Source: an uncultured Dyadobacter sp. (lineage in GTDB: Bacteria; Bacteroidota; Bacteroidia; Cytophagales; Spirosomataceae). Taken from it: a stretch of DNA of 12,562 nucleotides. The stretch covers positions 1 through 12,562 of the forward strand of contig CAMLNK010000028.1 of assembly GCA_946481035.1 (NCBI GenBank). Direction: 5' to 3'. Shown one piece after another: positions 5,885 through 12,562 of the stretch (position 1 is its first letter; every line of letters starts with the position of its first letter). The notes beneath the pieces are model-generated. The model was not told the origin of the DNA, made no database searches, and was given only the letters and a program-made list of their open reading frames with translations. Made by a program: the position numbers and the translations under genes.

Positions 5885-6925
5885 ATGATTACCGACCGGG
5901 TAAAGGAGTTAGTTTCTGAAATCGAACAGGCAACAGTTGCCAACAAAGAGCAGCTGGAAGCTTTCAGGTTAAAATATATCAGTAAGAAAGGTGCAGTAAC
6001 CGAGCTGTTCGACAATCTCAAAAATATCCCGCAGGAAGACCGCCGGGCTGTCGGACAGGAATTGAATACGCTCAAAAACCTGGCACAAACCCGTTTTCAG
6101 GATTTTCAAACGACACTGGAAAACTCAGCCGACAGCAATCCCGAAATGCTGATCGATCTTACCTTGCCAGTAACTCCCAACTTGCAGGGAAGCCTCCACC
6201 CGCTAACTATCGTTCGCCGGCGGATCATCGAGATTTTCGAACGCATGGGCTTCAATGTGTCGTATGGACCGGAAATCGAGAAGGACTGGTATAATTTCAG
6301 CGCATTGAATTTTGCCGACAACCACCCGGCTCGTGAGATGCAGGATACCTTCTTTATTTCTAAAAGCGAAGGCGATGTGAAGGACGATGTTCTCCTGCGT
6401 ACGCACACGTCTAACGTGCAGGTGCGCCTGATGGAGCGCCAGAAGCCGCCTATCCGCAGCATTATGCCTGGTCGCGTGTTCCGGAACGAAGCGATCTCTG
6501 CCCGCGCACATTGCGTTTTCCACCAGGTAGAAGGCCTTTATGTGGATAAAAATGTGAGTTTCAAAGATCTGAAAGATACGTTATACCACTTCGCGAAGGA
6601 GATGTTCGGCAAGGATTCGACGATCCGTCTGCGCCCGTCATACTTCCCGTTCACCGAGCCGAGCGCGGAAATCGACGTTTCCTGCTTTATATGTAAAGGA
6701 AAAGGCTGCAACGTTTGCAAGCACACCGGCTGGGTTGAAATCGCCGGCTCAGGTATGGTGGATCCGAATGTGTTGGAAAACTGTGGTATCGACAGCGAAG
6801 AATATACCGGTTTCGCATTCGGAATGGGTATCGAGCGGATCACGATGCTGCGCTACGGCATCAACGACCTCCGCCTATTTACAGAAAACGACGTGAGGTT
6901 CCTGCGGCAATTCGAAGGCGCCTGA
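5885..6925 (+). CDS. pheS: Phenylalanine-tRNA ligase alpha subunit
   Basis: A 346-residue protein of normal length for bacterial PheS. With PheT it forms the alpha2-beta2 enzyme that charges tRNA-Phe in the cytoplasm. The N-terminal 85 residues form the coiled-coil tRNA-binding arm. The class II catalytic core follows: HPLTIVRRRIIEIFERMGF (105-123), DWYNFSALNFADNHPAREMQ (134-153), LLRTHTSNVQVR (170-181), GRVFRNEAISARAHCVFHQVEG (196-217, motif 2 region) and FPFTEPSAEIDVSC (254-267). Motif 3, GFAFGMGIERITMLRYGI, is at 309-326. The Cys-rich insert CFICKGKGCNVC (267-278) is common in bacterial PheS. pheT is not adjacent: the next gene is convergent on the other strand, so the two subunits are encoded apart. 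A strong terminator follows. Confidence 0.98.
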   Translation: MITDRVKELVSEIEQATVANKEQLEAFRLKYISKKGAVTELFDNLKNIPQEDRRAVGQELNTLKNLAQTRFQDFQTTLENSADSNPEMLIDLTLPVTPNLQGSLHPLTIVRRRIIEIFERMGFNVSYGPEIEKDWYNFSALNFADNHPAREMQDTFFISKSEGDVKDDVLLRTHTSNVQVRLMERQKPPIRSIMPGRVFRNEAISARAHCVFHQVEGLYVDKNVSFKDLKDTLYHFAKEMFGKDSTIRLRPSYFPFTEPSAEIDVSCFICKGKGCNVCKHTGWVEIAGSGMVDPNVLENCGIDSEEYTGFAFGMGIERITMLRYGINDLRLFTENDVRFLRQFEGA

Positions 6926-6940
6926 TTTCAAATACTATTA

Positions 6941-6986
6941 AAAAGCAAATGCCCCGGAATGTGATCATTTCGGGGCATTTGCTTTT
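6941..6986. terminator. Strong bidirectional terminator, pheS/esterase
   Basis: AAAAGCAAATGCCCCG (6941-6956) pairs perfectly with 6971-6986 over 16 bp, and a further four pairs close the loop to GTGATC. Flanking A and T runs give U-tracts in both directions. It lies between the convergent pheS and esterase stop codons. Confidence 0.9.
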
Positions 6987-6995
6987 AATATAATA

Positions 6996-7727
6996 TCAAA
7001 ACCGTGTTTCCAGATAATAAGGAAGCATTTTCTTCCAGGCCCACCAATCGTGAGGAATGTCGCTTCCCCAGATATCCAACTCGTGCGGCACATTCTTGGA
7101 AGCCAGGATCGAGGAAATGTGCCTCGAATAATCCGGTACCTCGTACGCACCCGAGCCTGTGATAAAATGAATATGGCGGCTATCTCGGTACATCGATAAA
7201 TGCCATTCGGCTTTCAGGTTCGGCAGGTAATGCACCGGCGAGTTGAAATACACATTATCATCATAATAACCGTCGGTGTATACGCTCAGATCATAACAGC
7301 CGCTCATCGCGATCACCCCATGAATGTAATCGGGGTGTTTGAAAAACAGGTTTGCAGCGTGCAATGCGCCGAACGACGCCCCTGCGGCTATAATTTCGTT
7401 ATCCGGACTGGAATCCTGTTTGATAAACGGAACAACCTCCTTGATCACATAATCATTGAAAGCCTGGTGCCGCACAGCCTTGTCATAACCGTGCATATGC
7501 GGGTTCAGCCAGCTTTCGGCGTTAATGCTGTTGATACAATACACTTTCACCTTCCCGGAATAGATGTAAGGCTCGATGGCATCGATCAGCCCGTTCCGTT
7601 CGTATTCGAGGTAATCCGATGCCGCTGTCGGGATGAGCAGTAGCGCCACTCCATAATGCCCGTAAACGGCCATTTCCATTTCCTTGTTAAGCGCCGGACT
7701 GAACCATCCGGTTATATGGCGTTGCAT
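6996..7727 (-). CDS. Esterase-family alpha/beta hydrolase
   Basis: A 243-residue protein of the putative esterase (esterase D, PF00756) alpha/beta hydrolase type. It has no signal peptide, so it should be cytoplasmic. The nucleophile elbow is GASFGA with Ser118 (116-121). The likely catalytic His is His226 in IPHDWWAW, and Glu196 or Asp199 could be the acid. An N-terminal strand region (MEMAVYGHYGVALLLIPT) precedes the elbow, and ESWLNPHMHG (71-80) resembles a substrate loop. The substrate cannot be read from sequence. Upstream on the same strand, after a 114-base gap, is a circularly permuted ATP-grasp gene. Hairpins and a possible promoter lie in that gap, so the pair may be only partly co-transcribed. 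The ATG at 7725-7727 is the only good start. Confidence 0.88.
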   Translation of the reverse strand: MQRHITGWFSPALNKEMEMAVYGHYGVALLLIPTAASDYLEYERNGLIDAIEPYIYSGKVKVYCINSINAESWLNPHMHGYDKAVRHQAFNDYVIKEVVPFIKQDSSPDNEIIAAGASFGALHAANLFFKHPDYIHGVIAMSGCYDLSVYTDGYYDDNVYFNSPVHYLPNLKAEWHLSMYRDSRHIHFITGSGAYEVPDYSRHISSILASKNVPHELDIWGSDIPHDWWAWKKMLPYYLETRF

Positions 7728-7755
7728 TGTCGAATCATTTAAGTTACTGACTATT

Positions 7756-7788
7756 CAAATTCAGGCAGTCCAAACAAGGTTTATCAAA
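7756..7788 (-). promoter_or_regulatory. Possible promoter of the esterase gene
   Basis: The lower strand has TTTG (7788-7785), 21 bases, then TGAATTTG (7763-7756), one mismatch from TAnnTTTG. The start would be near 7750, about 22 bases before the ATG. Confidence 0.35.
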
Positions 7789-7841
7789 AAAACGTATAAA
7801 CCGTTATCATGAACAGCCTGCCAGTAACTGTTAATGATAAC
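7778..7841 (-). terminator. Tandem hairpins after the ATP-grasp gene
   Basis: The first hairpin abuts the stop codon: 7828-7841 pairs with 7803-7816 over 14 positions with one mismatch, around an 11-base loop. Reading on along the lower strand, a second stem (7796-7802 with 7778-7784, 7 bp) has seven T in its loop. The first stem followed by that T-run is a reasonable intrinsic terminator. Read-through to the esterase cannot be excluded. Confidence 0.6.
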
Positions 7842-9272
7842 TTAATACAATACCCACGTGTCTTTTCCGCCCCCACCCTGCGACGAGTTCACTACCAGCG
7901 ACCCCTTACGCAATGCGACGCGCGTAAGTCCACCTGGAATTACACTGATGTCGTCGCCATATAATATGTAAGGCCGGAGGTCGACATGCCGCCCTTCGGC
8001 GTGCCCCTCGACCATACAAGGCACTCTTGATAGTGAAATCGTTGGTTGGGCAATATAATTCCGCGGATTGTCTTTTATTTTCTGGCGGAAAAGCTCGTGC
8101 TCTTCTTCCGTCGCCTTAGGCCCGATGAGCATTCCGTAACCACCGGCTTCATTGGCTTCTTTTACAACCAGTTCTGAAATATTCTCAAGAACGTAGTTCA
8201 TATCATCCTCTTCGCCGCAGATGTAGGTTTTCACGTTTGGAATAATCGCTTCTTCACCCAGGTAATACTTGATAATGCGTGGTACGTATGCGTAAACTAC
8301 CTTATCATCGGCCACACCCGTGCCCGGTGCATTGGCCAATGCCACGCGCCCTTTTTTATACACCTCAAATATGCCGGGAATACCGATCAGCGAATCTTCA
8401 CGGAACGATTCGGGATCCATAAATGTGTCGTCGATCCGGCGGTAGATCACATCCACAATTTGCAAGCCGTTGGTTGTCCGCATTTTGACATAACCATCCG
8501 AAACCACCAGGTCGCGCGCGTCCACGAGCTCCACGCCCATTTGCTGGGCGAGGTAGGAATGCTCGAAATAGGCTGAGTTATAAATACCGGGCGTCAGCAC
8601 AGCTACGGTTGGATTAGGACGGTCGGCGAGGTGTTGCAGCATTTGCAGCAGGCGCGTCGGATAATCGGAAACCGGCCTCACACCTGTACGCGCGAGCACG
8701 TCCGGGAAGATCTGCTTCGACAACTCCCTGTTTTCCAACATATAAGACACACCCGACGGGCAGCGCAGGTTATCTTCCAGCACCATAAATGTGCCGTCGT
8801 CGCCCTTGATGAGGTCGGTACCGGTAATGTGGCACCAGATTCCCTTAGGCGGTTTGAGGCCAATGCAGGGTTTCAGGAAGCATTTGCTCGACTCGATCAG
8901 CTCGCGCGGGACCACGCCGTCATTTAATATATTCTGGTCGTTGTAAACGTCATCGATAAACATATTCAATGCCTTAATGCGCTGTTTCAAGCCTTTTTCA
9001 AGCCATTCCCACTCCGCATTTGAGAGCACGCGGGGAATGATGTCGATCGGCATGATCCGCTCGGTACCTTCGCCTTCGGAATACACATTGAAAGTAATAC
9101 CCATCGATAACAGCGCCCGCTCGGTGGCTAGTTGCCGGTTAGTAAGATCTTCGTGTGTCAGGTTTTCAAATTTGTTCTTTAAATGTTCATACCCCGGGCG
9201 TATTTCACCCTCCGGGGTAAACATCTCATCGAAGAAATTTTCTATTTGGTAATTCGAAAATGAAAAATTCAT
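7842..9272 (-). CDS. Circularly permuted type 2 ATP-grasp protein
   Basis: A 476-residue protein of the DUF404/DUF407 (CP_ATPgrasp) family, normal in length. The family is predicted to join a carboxylate to an amine using ATP, possibly making a peptide-like metabolite or modification; no substrate is established to my knowledge. Visible signatures: VLEDNLRCPSGVSYMLENR (164-182), VLTPGIYNSAYFEHSYLAQ (225-243), YRRIDDTFMDP (277-287), ANAPGTGVADDK (313-324), EAGGYGMLIGP (375-385), VDLRPYI (430-436) and VNSSQGGGGKDTW (461-473). The frame opens with a TTG at 9279-9281; the ATG at 9270-9272 is chosen instead. In many genomes the next genes encode an alpha-E (DUF403) protein and a transglutaminase-like protease. 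Here the downstream gene is an esterase and the upstream gene is divergent and unrelated. Confidence 0.93.
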   Translation of the reverse strand: MNFSFSNYQIENFFDEMFTPEGEIRPGYEHLKNKFENLTHEDLTNRQLATERALLSMGITFNVYSEGEGTERIMPIDIIPRVLSNAEWEWLEKGLKQRIKALNMFIDDVYNDQNILNDGVVPRELIESSKCFLKPCIGLKPPKGIWCHITGTDLIKGDDGTFMVLEDNLRCPSGVSYMLENRELSKQIFPDVLARTGVRPVSDYPTRLLQMLQHLADRPNPTVAVLTPGIYNSAYFEHSYLAQQMGVELVDARDLVVSDGYVKMRTTNGLQIVDVIYRRIDDTFMDPESFREDSLIGIPGIFEVYKKGRVALANAPGTGVADDKVVYAYVPRIIKYYLGEEAIIPNVKTYICGEEDDMNYVLENISELVVKEANEAGGYGMLIGPKATEEEHELFRQKIKDNPRNYIAQPTISLSRVPCMVEGHAEGRHVDLRPYILYGDDISVIPGGLTRVALRKGSLVVNSSQGGGGKDTWVLY

Positions 9273-9314
9273 ACAATTCAAAATTTGAATAAGTCAATAC
9301 CGATAGTTCACAGA

Positions 9315-9345
9315 ACAATATATGGTCAATGTATGAATTAACAAA
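9315..9345 (-). promoter_or_regulatory. Weak putative promoter of the ATP-grasp gene
   Basis: The lower strand has TTTG (9345-9342), 19 bases, then TATATTGT (9322-9315), six of eight to TAnnTTTG. The start would be about 35 bases before the ATG. Confidence 0.3.
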
Positions 9346-9524
9346 ACAAATACCAATTCGCATCACGCCTGGCTCCACCTTTCACTTCCCGGAAAAAGCC
9401 AAAACTTACCTAAACGGCTGAGGCTGACAACCTCCGCGGGGAGCAACCATTTGTGCATTTCCTCCGTATTAAAATCGTGCCTCCAATCGTTATGGAATAT
9501 TCTTTACCCAAACAGTAAACAATG

Positions 9525-9555
9525 TTGCAAGTCAGTGCCGTTAGCATTTTCTTTG
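9525..9555 (+). promoter_or_regulatory. Putative promoter of the DUF5723 gene
   Basis: TTG (9525-9527), a 20-base spacer and TTTCTTTG (9548-9555), one mismatch from TAnnTTTG. The start would be near 9562, leaving a leader of about 38 bases. Confidence 0.4.
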
Positions 9556-9599
9556 TAACCTGATAAAATGTCGGCCACCCCTACCGAATCACGTTCCCT

Positions 9600-11147
9600 A
9601 TGCAAAGAAGCTGGTTATCCATATTAGGACTGGTCTGCGGAATAACCATCAACGCCCAAGCCCAGCATTTGCCGGGCACGGCCATGAGCAACTTTGCCGG
9701 CACGAATGCATTGTACCATAATCCGGCATTTGTAGCCGACAGTCGTTACAGCGTATATGTAAACCTCGTCGGCACGCAATTTTACACCGCCAACAACCAC
9801 GTTAAATACGAGGCCCCCTACTCGTTTCTGAGCCTGATCACCGGCACCGTACCTGCCAAATATCACAACGAGAGAGGTATGCTGCTGTTTCCCCGCTCCT
9901 ATCTGGGCGAAAAGCTGAACGGCAACAAGAAGTACCTGAACGCCGGCGGAGATACCCGCCTGCCATCGGTTATGTTCAATATGTTCAAAGGCCGGATCGG
10001 CGTGGGCGTTTCAACGCGCGCTCGCTATATCCTCAATACCACGCAGGTAACCGAGCCGCTGGCACGCCTGATTAGTAAGACAACGCAGTTCAAAGACTTG
10101 CAGGATCAAGTATACGAGCATCAGTCGGGCCAGTTGCATTTGAATGGCCTGGGTGAGATTGCATTTACGCTGGGAGGCACTGTTTTCGACGATGAAACGG
10201 ATTACCTTAAAGTAGGCGTCACGGTCAAAAGGCTGATAGGCCTTTACAATGCCCACGCTATTATCGAGAACTCGTCATACGACATCCAGCCCGACCCGAC
10301 CTGGGAAAACAAGCGGCAGTATATTAATGTAAACGAAATCAATGTGCGCTATGCGCTCACGCGCGACGAAGGGTTTCAGAATGTGAAGCCCTCGCCTGCG
10401 TGGCTTTTCGGCGGTGCGCCTCCCGGAAGCGGCTGGGGTTTCGACCTCGGGGCTGTTTACGAATACCGGCCCGACGTTCACAAGGTCACTTACCGCGAAA
10501 GAGGCGAACGCAAACGCGACGCATCGAAGAACAAATATTTATACCGGATAGCCGTCTCGCTGACGGATATCGGCCGCGTACATTTCAAAAATCCGGCCTA
10601 CATCCTGCAACAGGAAACGCATACCACCAACAAGGAATTCCGTTACGACACGTTCCAGAAGCTCAAAGGCTCCGAAGGCATTTTCAATGCGATCAACTCC
10701 TCGCTGGACGGCGGTGAGCCGATTGCGCCCAATTTCAAATCGGTATTGCCGATGGCATTCCAGGCGAGTGTGGATTATAATGTAAAACCGAATGTGTATG
10801 TCAATGGTCTCTGGGTGCAGAACCTGATTACCCAGGGTGCATTTGGCATGAAGGCCGAGTCGTACATCGGCATTACGCCGCGCTACGAGCACAAATGGTA
10901 CGAAATTTCGGTGCCCCTTTCGCTCATGAACCGTTACCGCACACCGGCGATCGGGCTCGCAGGCCGCATAGGGCCGCTCTGGCTCGGCACCGACCACCTT
11001 ACCGGGCTGCTCAACATTGGTAATCCGAGGGCGTTCAACTTATATTTCGGCATTTCCGGCGGGCTATTCCGCAGGCCGCCCGAATCTCAAAACCAATGCT
11101 GGCCGCCGCAGGATTCGTGGCTTCGCCGCATCTTTTCCAAACGATAA
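9600..11147 (+). CDS. DUF5723 family outer-membrane protein
   Basis: A 515-residue protein matching the DUF5723 family, large predicted beta-barrel proteins of Bacteroidota with unknown function. Residues 1-21 are a signal peptide (Ala-Gln-Ala before Gln22). The mature start HLPGTAMSNFAGTNALYHNP (23-42) carries the FAGTNALYHNPAFVADSRY block typical of the family and loosely like the FadL/PorV N-terminus. Many amphipathic strands follow, such as GRIGVGVSTRARYIL, LKVGVTVKRLIGLYNA and WGFDLGAVYEYRPD, and there are Gly/Trp/Tyr-rich turns. The C-terminus (about 490-515: RRPPESQNQCWPPQDS, RRIFSKR) is Pro/Arg-rich rather than a final barrel strand. No partner gene is obvious; msrB follows 65 bases later and may be transcribed with it. 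Confidence 0.85.
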   Translation: MQRSWLSILGLVCGITINAQAQHLPGTAMSNFAGTNALYHNPAFVADSRYSVYVNLVGTQFYTANNHVKYEAPYSFLSLITGTVPAKYHNERGMLLFPRSYLGEKLNGNKKYLNAGGDTRLPSVMFNMFKGRIGVGVSTRARYILNTTQVTEPLARLISKTTQFKDLQDQVYEHQSGQLHLNGLGEIAFTLGGTVFDDETDYLKVGVTVKRLIGLYNAHAIIENSSYDIQPDPTWENKRQYINVNEINVRYALTRDEGFQNVKPSPAWLFGGAPPGSGWGFDLGAVYEYRPDVHKVTYRERGERKRDASKNKYLYRIAVSLTDIGRVHFKNPAYILQQETHTTNKEFRYDTFQKLKGSEGIFNAINSSLDGGEPIAPNFKSVLPMAFQASVDYNVKPNVYVNGLWVQNLITQGAFGMKAESYIGITPRYEHKWYEISVPLSLMNRYRTPAIGLAGRIGPLWLGTDHLTGLLNIGNPRAFNLYFGISGGLFRRPPESQNQCWPPQDSWLRRIFSKR

Positions 11148-11212
11148 ATTCCGCTTCAACGTTATCAAAGGATATGGTACGATTTTTCTGACCATTCCTA
11201 AAAAACAAATCC

Positions 11213-11608
11213 ATGAGAGAAGTACAAAAGACCCGGGAAGAATGGCAGCAGGAGCTTACCGGCCAGCAATGCTTCGTGCTGTTCGAAAAAGGCACCGAGA
11301 GGCCGTTTTCACATCCTTATAATGACAATAAAGAAGAAGGAACTTACGTGTGCGCGGCATGCGGGACGCCACTTTTCAGCTCGGAGGCCAAATATGACTC
11401 AGGTTCGGGATGGCCGAGCTTTTTTACGCCGGTTGCGAAAGAAAATGTGGAAGAAATTGTCGACAAAAGTCATGGCATGATCCGCACGGAAGTGGTTTGC
11501 AGAACCTGCGGCGGGCATTTGGGACACGTTTTCAACGACGGCCCGAAACCAACCGGACTCCGCTACTGCATGAATGGAGCCGCATTGAAATTTCACAAAG
11601 CCGAATAG
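11213..11608 (+). CDS. msrB: Peptide-methionine (R)-S-oxide reductase
   Basis: A 131-residue single-domain MsrB, which reduces the R form of methionine sulfoxide in proteins. It has no signal peptide, so it should be cytoplasmic. The zinc site is intact: CAAC (Cys47, Cys50) and [10 protein letters not shown] (Cys96, Cys99). The catalytic Cys is Cys119 in RYCMNGAAL, a variant of the usual RYCINSASL; Cys, Asn and Leu are kept. Other family blocks are [10 protein letters not shown] (61-70), where Trp67 contacts substrate, and [15 protein letters not shown] (105-119). The usual recycling Cys near GCGWP is replaced by Ser64, so regeneration probably relies on thioredoxin directly or on another Cys such as Cys20. 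No separate promoter was found in the 65-base gap from the DUF5723 gene. A terminator follows. Confidence 0.96.
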   Translation: MREVQKTREEWQQELTGQQCFVLFEKGTERPFSHPYNDNKEEGTYVCAACGTPLFSSEAKYDSGSGWPSFFTPVAKENVEEIVDKSHGMIRTEVVCRTCGGHLGHVFNDGPKPTGLRYCMNGAALKFHKAE

Positions 11609-11621
11609 AATAAATCCCAGA

Positions 11622-11655
11622 AAAAGCCGGATTGAATCATATCTATCCGGCTTTT
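11622..11655 (+). terminator. Rho-independent terminator of msrB
   Basis: AAAAGCCGGAT (11622-11632) pairs perfectly with ATCCGGCTTTT (11645-11655) over 11 bp with a 12-base loop. The run of T closes the stem and is followed by CTTAT. It lies 13 bases after the msrB stop. Confidence 0.85.
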
Positions 11656-11665
11656 CTTATCTTTG
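11632..11665 (+). promoter_or_regulatory. Putative promoter of the transglycosylase gene
   Basis: TATCTTTG (11658-11665) is an exact -7 match, with TTG at 11632-11634 after a 23-base spacer. The -33 to -7 stretch overlaps the msrB terminator. The start would be near 11672, a leader of about 18 bases. Confidence 0.5.
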
Positions 11666-11689
11666 ACACATTACGAACCAAAACGTTTG

Positions 11690-12562
11690 ATGGAAGTTAT
11701 CCGATCGTTTTTTACCACAATCAGAACGCTATTCCGGACATTCCGGTCGCGACTCGCCACACTCATCAACAGGATTGCTTATAAAATTACCTCGCTTGTA
11801 ACCGGCAAACCGAAAGCCGACGAGCTGTTTCATTCCTACCGGCAGAACAAGAAGTCGGCCCGCAGCTGGTGGGAGGATAAGGTGGATGTCAATTCGAGAT
11901 ATTACCGCCCGGTTGTAACAGTCTGGAAAACCATCGTTTACGGGATTGTAGCGTTTGCACTCTACATTTTCTGCGTCGAGACCAACTTCCTCTGGCTCAT
12001 GGGCAGCATGCCGAGCGTGGAAGACCTGCAAAACCCGAAGGTGGCGCAATCCTCTGAAATTTATACCGCGGACGGCATCATGATCGGTAAATTCTACACC
12101 GAAAACCGGACGCCCGTTCCCTACAAACAGATTTCTCCGAACCTTGTAAAAGCATTGATTGCCACCGAGGATGTACGTTTCTACCGGCATTCGGGTATCG
12201 ACTACAAAGCCATGGCCAGCGTTGCCTGGGGCATTGTTACCGGCGCTACCGACCGTGGAGGTGGCAGTACCATTACCCAGCAGCTCGCCAAAAAGCTCTT
12301 TAAAACCCGTAAGTCGGGCGCACGGGGGTTGCTTGGCTATGTTCCGGGCGTCAGCACGTTGATTTACAAGACCAAAGAATGGCTCACGGCCATCAAGCTG
12401 GAAAGGAATTTTACGAAAGAAGAAATCCTGACCATGTATTTCAATACAGTGGATTACGGGAACAATACTTATGGTATCAATACGGCTGCCAAATCGTATT
12501 TCAGCAAATCACCCGACAGCCTGAACGTGCAGGAATCGGCGGTGCTCGTGGGGCTGCAAAAG
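11690..12562 (+). CDS. Class A penicillin-binding protein/transglycosylase, N-terminal part
   Basis: The first 291 codons are present, open to the window edge. The sequence shows a basic cytoplasmic N-terminus of about 78 residues, one membrane segment (TIVYGIVAFALYIFCV, about 81-96) and a GT51 peptidoglycan glycosyltransferase domain. Motif 1 is ATEDVRFYRHSGID (158-171) with catalytic Glu160. Motif 2 is GGSTITQQLAKKLF (191-204). Further blocks are KEWLTAIKLERNFTKEEILTMYFNTVDYG (229-257, given as start and end only) and YGINTAAKSYFSK (261-273). The GT51 fold polymerises lipid II on the outer face of the inner membrane. A transpeptidase domain would be expected after the window but cannot be confirmed. 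The roughly 78-residue cytoplasmic leader is longer than in many PBP1 proteins. The ATG at 11690 fits the promoter just upstream. Confidence 0.95.
   Translation, partial: MEVIRSFFTTIRTLFRTFRSRLATLINRIAYKITSLVTGKPKADELFHSYRQNKKSARSWWEDKVDVNSRYYRPVVTVWKTIVYGIVAFALYIFCVETNFLWLMGSMPSVEDLQNPKVAQSSEIYTADGIMIGKFYTENRTPVPYKQISPNLVKALIATEDVRFYRHSGIDYKAMASVAWGIVTGATDRGGGSTITQQLAKKLFKTRKSGARGLLGYVPGVSTLIYKTKEWLTAIKLERNFTKEEILTMYFNTVDYGNNTYGINTAAKSYFSKSPDSLNVQESAVLVGLQK

Larger units (their letters stand above)
9273..9599. other. ATP-grasp/DUF5723 divergent intergenic region
   Basis: This 327-base gap holds the two divergent putative promoters listed separately. It also has two overlapping small inverted repeats around 9420-9446: GAGG with CCTC, and CTCC with GGAG. 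No coding frame, RNA gene or longer repeat is recognisable. Confidence 0.5.

Noticed and set aside
6611..6722. Zinc-finger fusion in PheS
   Set aside because: The Cys-rich CFICKGKGCNVC stretch is a normal feature of many bacterial PheS proteins.
7200..7643. 147-codon plus-strand frame opposite the esterase
   Set aside because: Fully antisense to a clear alpha/beta hydrolase; no domain or promoter of its own.
10539..10997. 152-codon minus-strand frame inside the DUF5723 gene
   Set aside because: Antisense to a well-formed outer-membrane protein and arises from its codon use; no family features.
11017..11322. Plus-strand frame bridging DUF5723 and msrB
   Set aside because: Overlaps both genes in a different frame and has an Arg-rich, domain-free product.
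11729..12190. 153-codon minus-strand frame opposite the transglycosylase gene
   Set aside because: Opposite the membrane segment and GT51 motif 1 of a clear gene; not coding.

Overview
This is a chromosomal window from a member of the Bacteroidota, most likely Cytophagales of the Dyadobacter/Spirosoma type. The genus is inference. The evidence is a PUR-family (DUF3276) protein, a DUF5723 outer-membrane protein, a PorT-like beta-barrel protein and a stand-alone LytTR regulator. Most promoters that can be read fit the Bacteroidota pattern TTTG-N(17-23)-TAnnTTTG, and starts are preceded by A-rich stretches rather than Shine-Dalgarno sequences. Base composition looks even throughout. There is no transposase, integrase, phage gene, CRISPR array, tRNA or rRNA.

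Layout. (1) 1-931, minus strand: the 5' part of ychF (cut by the window edge) and a small PUR-like nucleic-acid-binding protein, separated by a terminator and a long palindrome that holds the likely ychF promoter. (2) 1199-2580, plus strand: an RlpA-like exported protein and a DUF58/VWA protein 14 bases downstream. (3) 2597-3970, minus strand: radA, tail to tail with DUF58. (4) 4136-4852, plus strand: an outer-membrane beta-barrel protein, followed by a large inverted pair of TGAATGAK octamer arrays and a bidirectional terminator. (5) 5138-5539, minus strand: a stand-alone LytTR regulator, divergent from pheS (5885-6925, plus). Their shared 345-base gap carries repeated CGTA-type palindromes. 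(6) 6996-9272, minus strand: a circularly permuted type 2 ATP-grasp protein followed by an esterase-family alpha/beta hydrolase, with two hairpins between them. (7) 9600-11608, plus strand: a DUF5723 outer-membrane protein and msrB. (8) 11690 to the end, plus strand: the N-terminal half of a class A penicillin-binding protein/transglycosylase, cut by the window edge.

Most genes are housekeeping: translation (pheS, ychF), recombination (radA), oxidative repair (msrB) and cell envelope (RlpA-like, beta-barrel, DUF5723, transglycosylase). They look like separate transcription units rather than one pathway. I find no clear new multi-gene system. The least explained parts are the ATP-grasp/esterase pair, which lacks its usual alpha-E and transglutaminase partners within the window, the octamer inverted repeat, the CGTA boxes in front of the LytTR gene, and the ychF promoter buried in a palindrome. 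Three starts were moved from the longest possible ORF: PUR to a GTG at 931, LytTR to the ATG at 5539, and ATP-grasp to the ATG at 9272.
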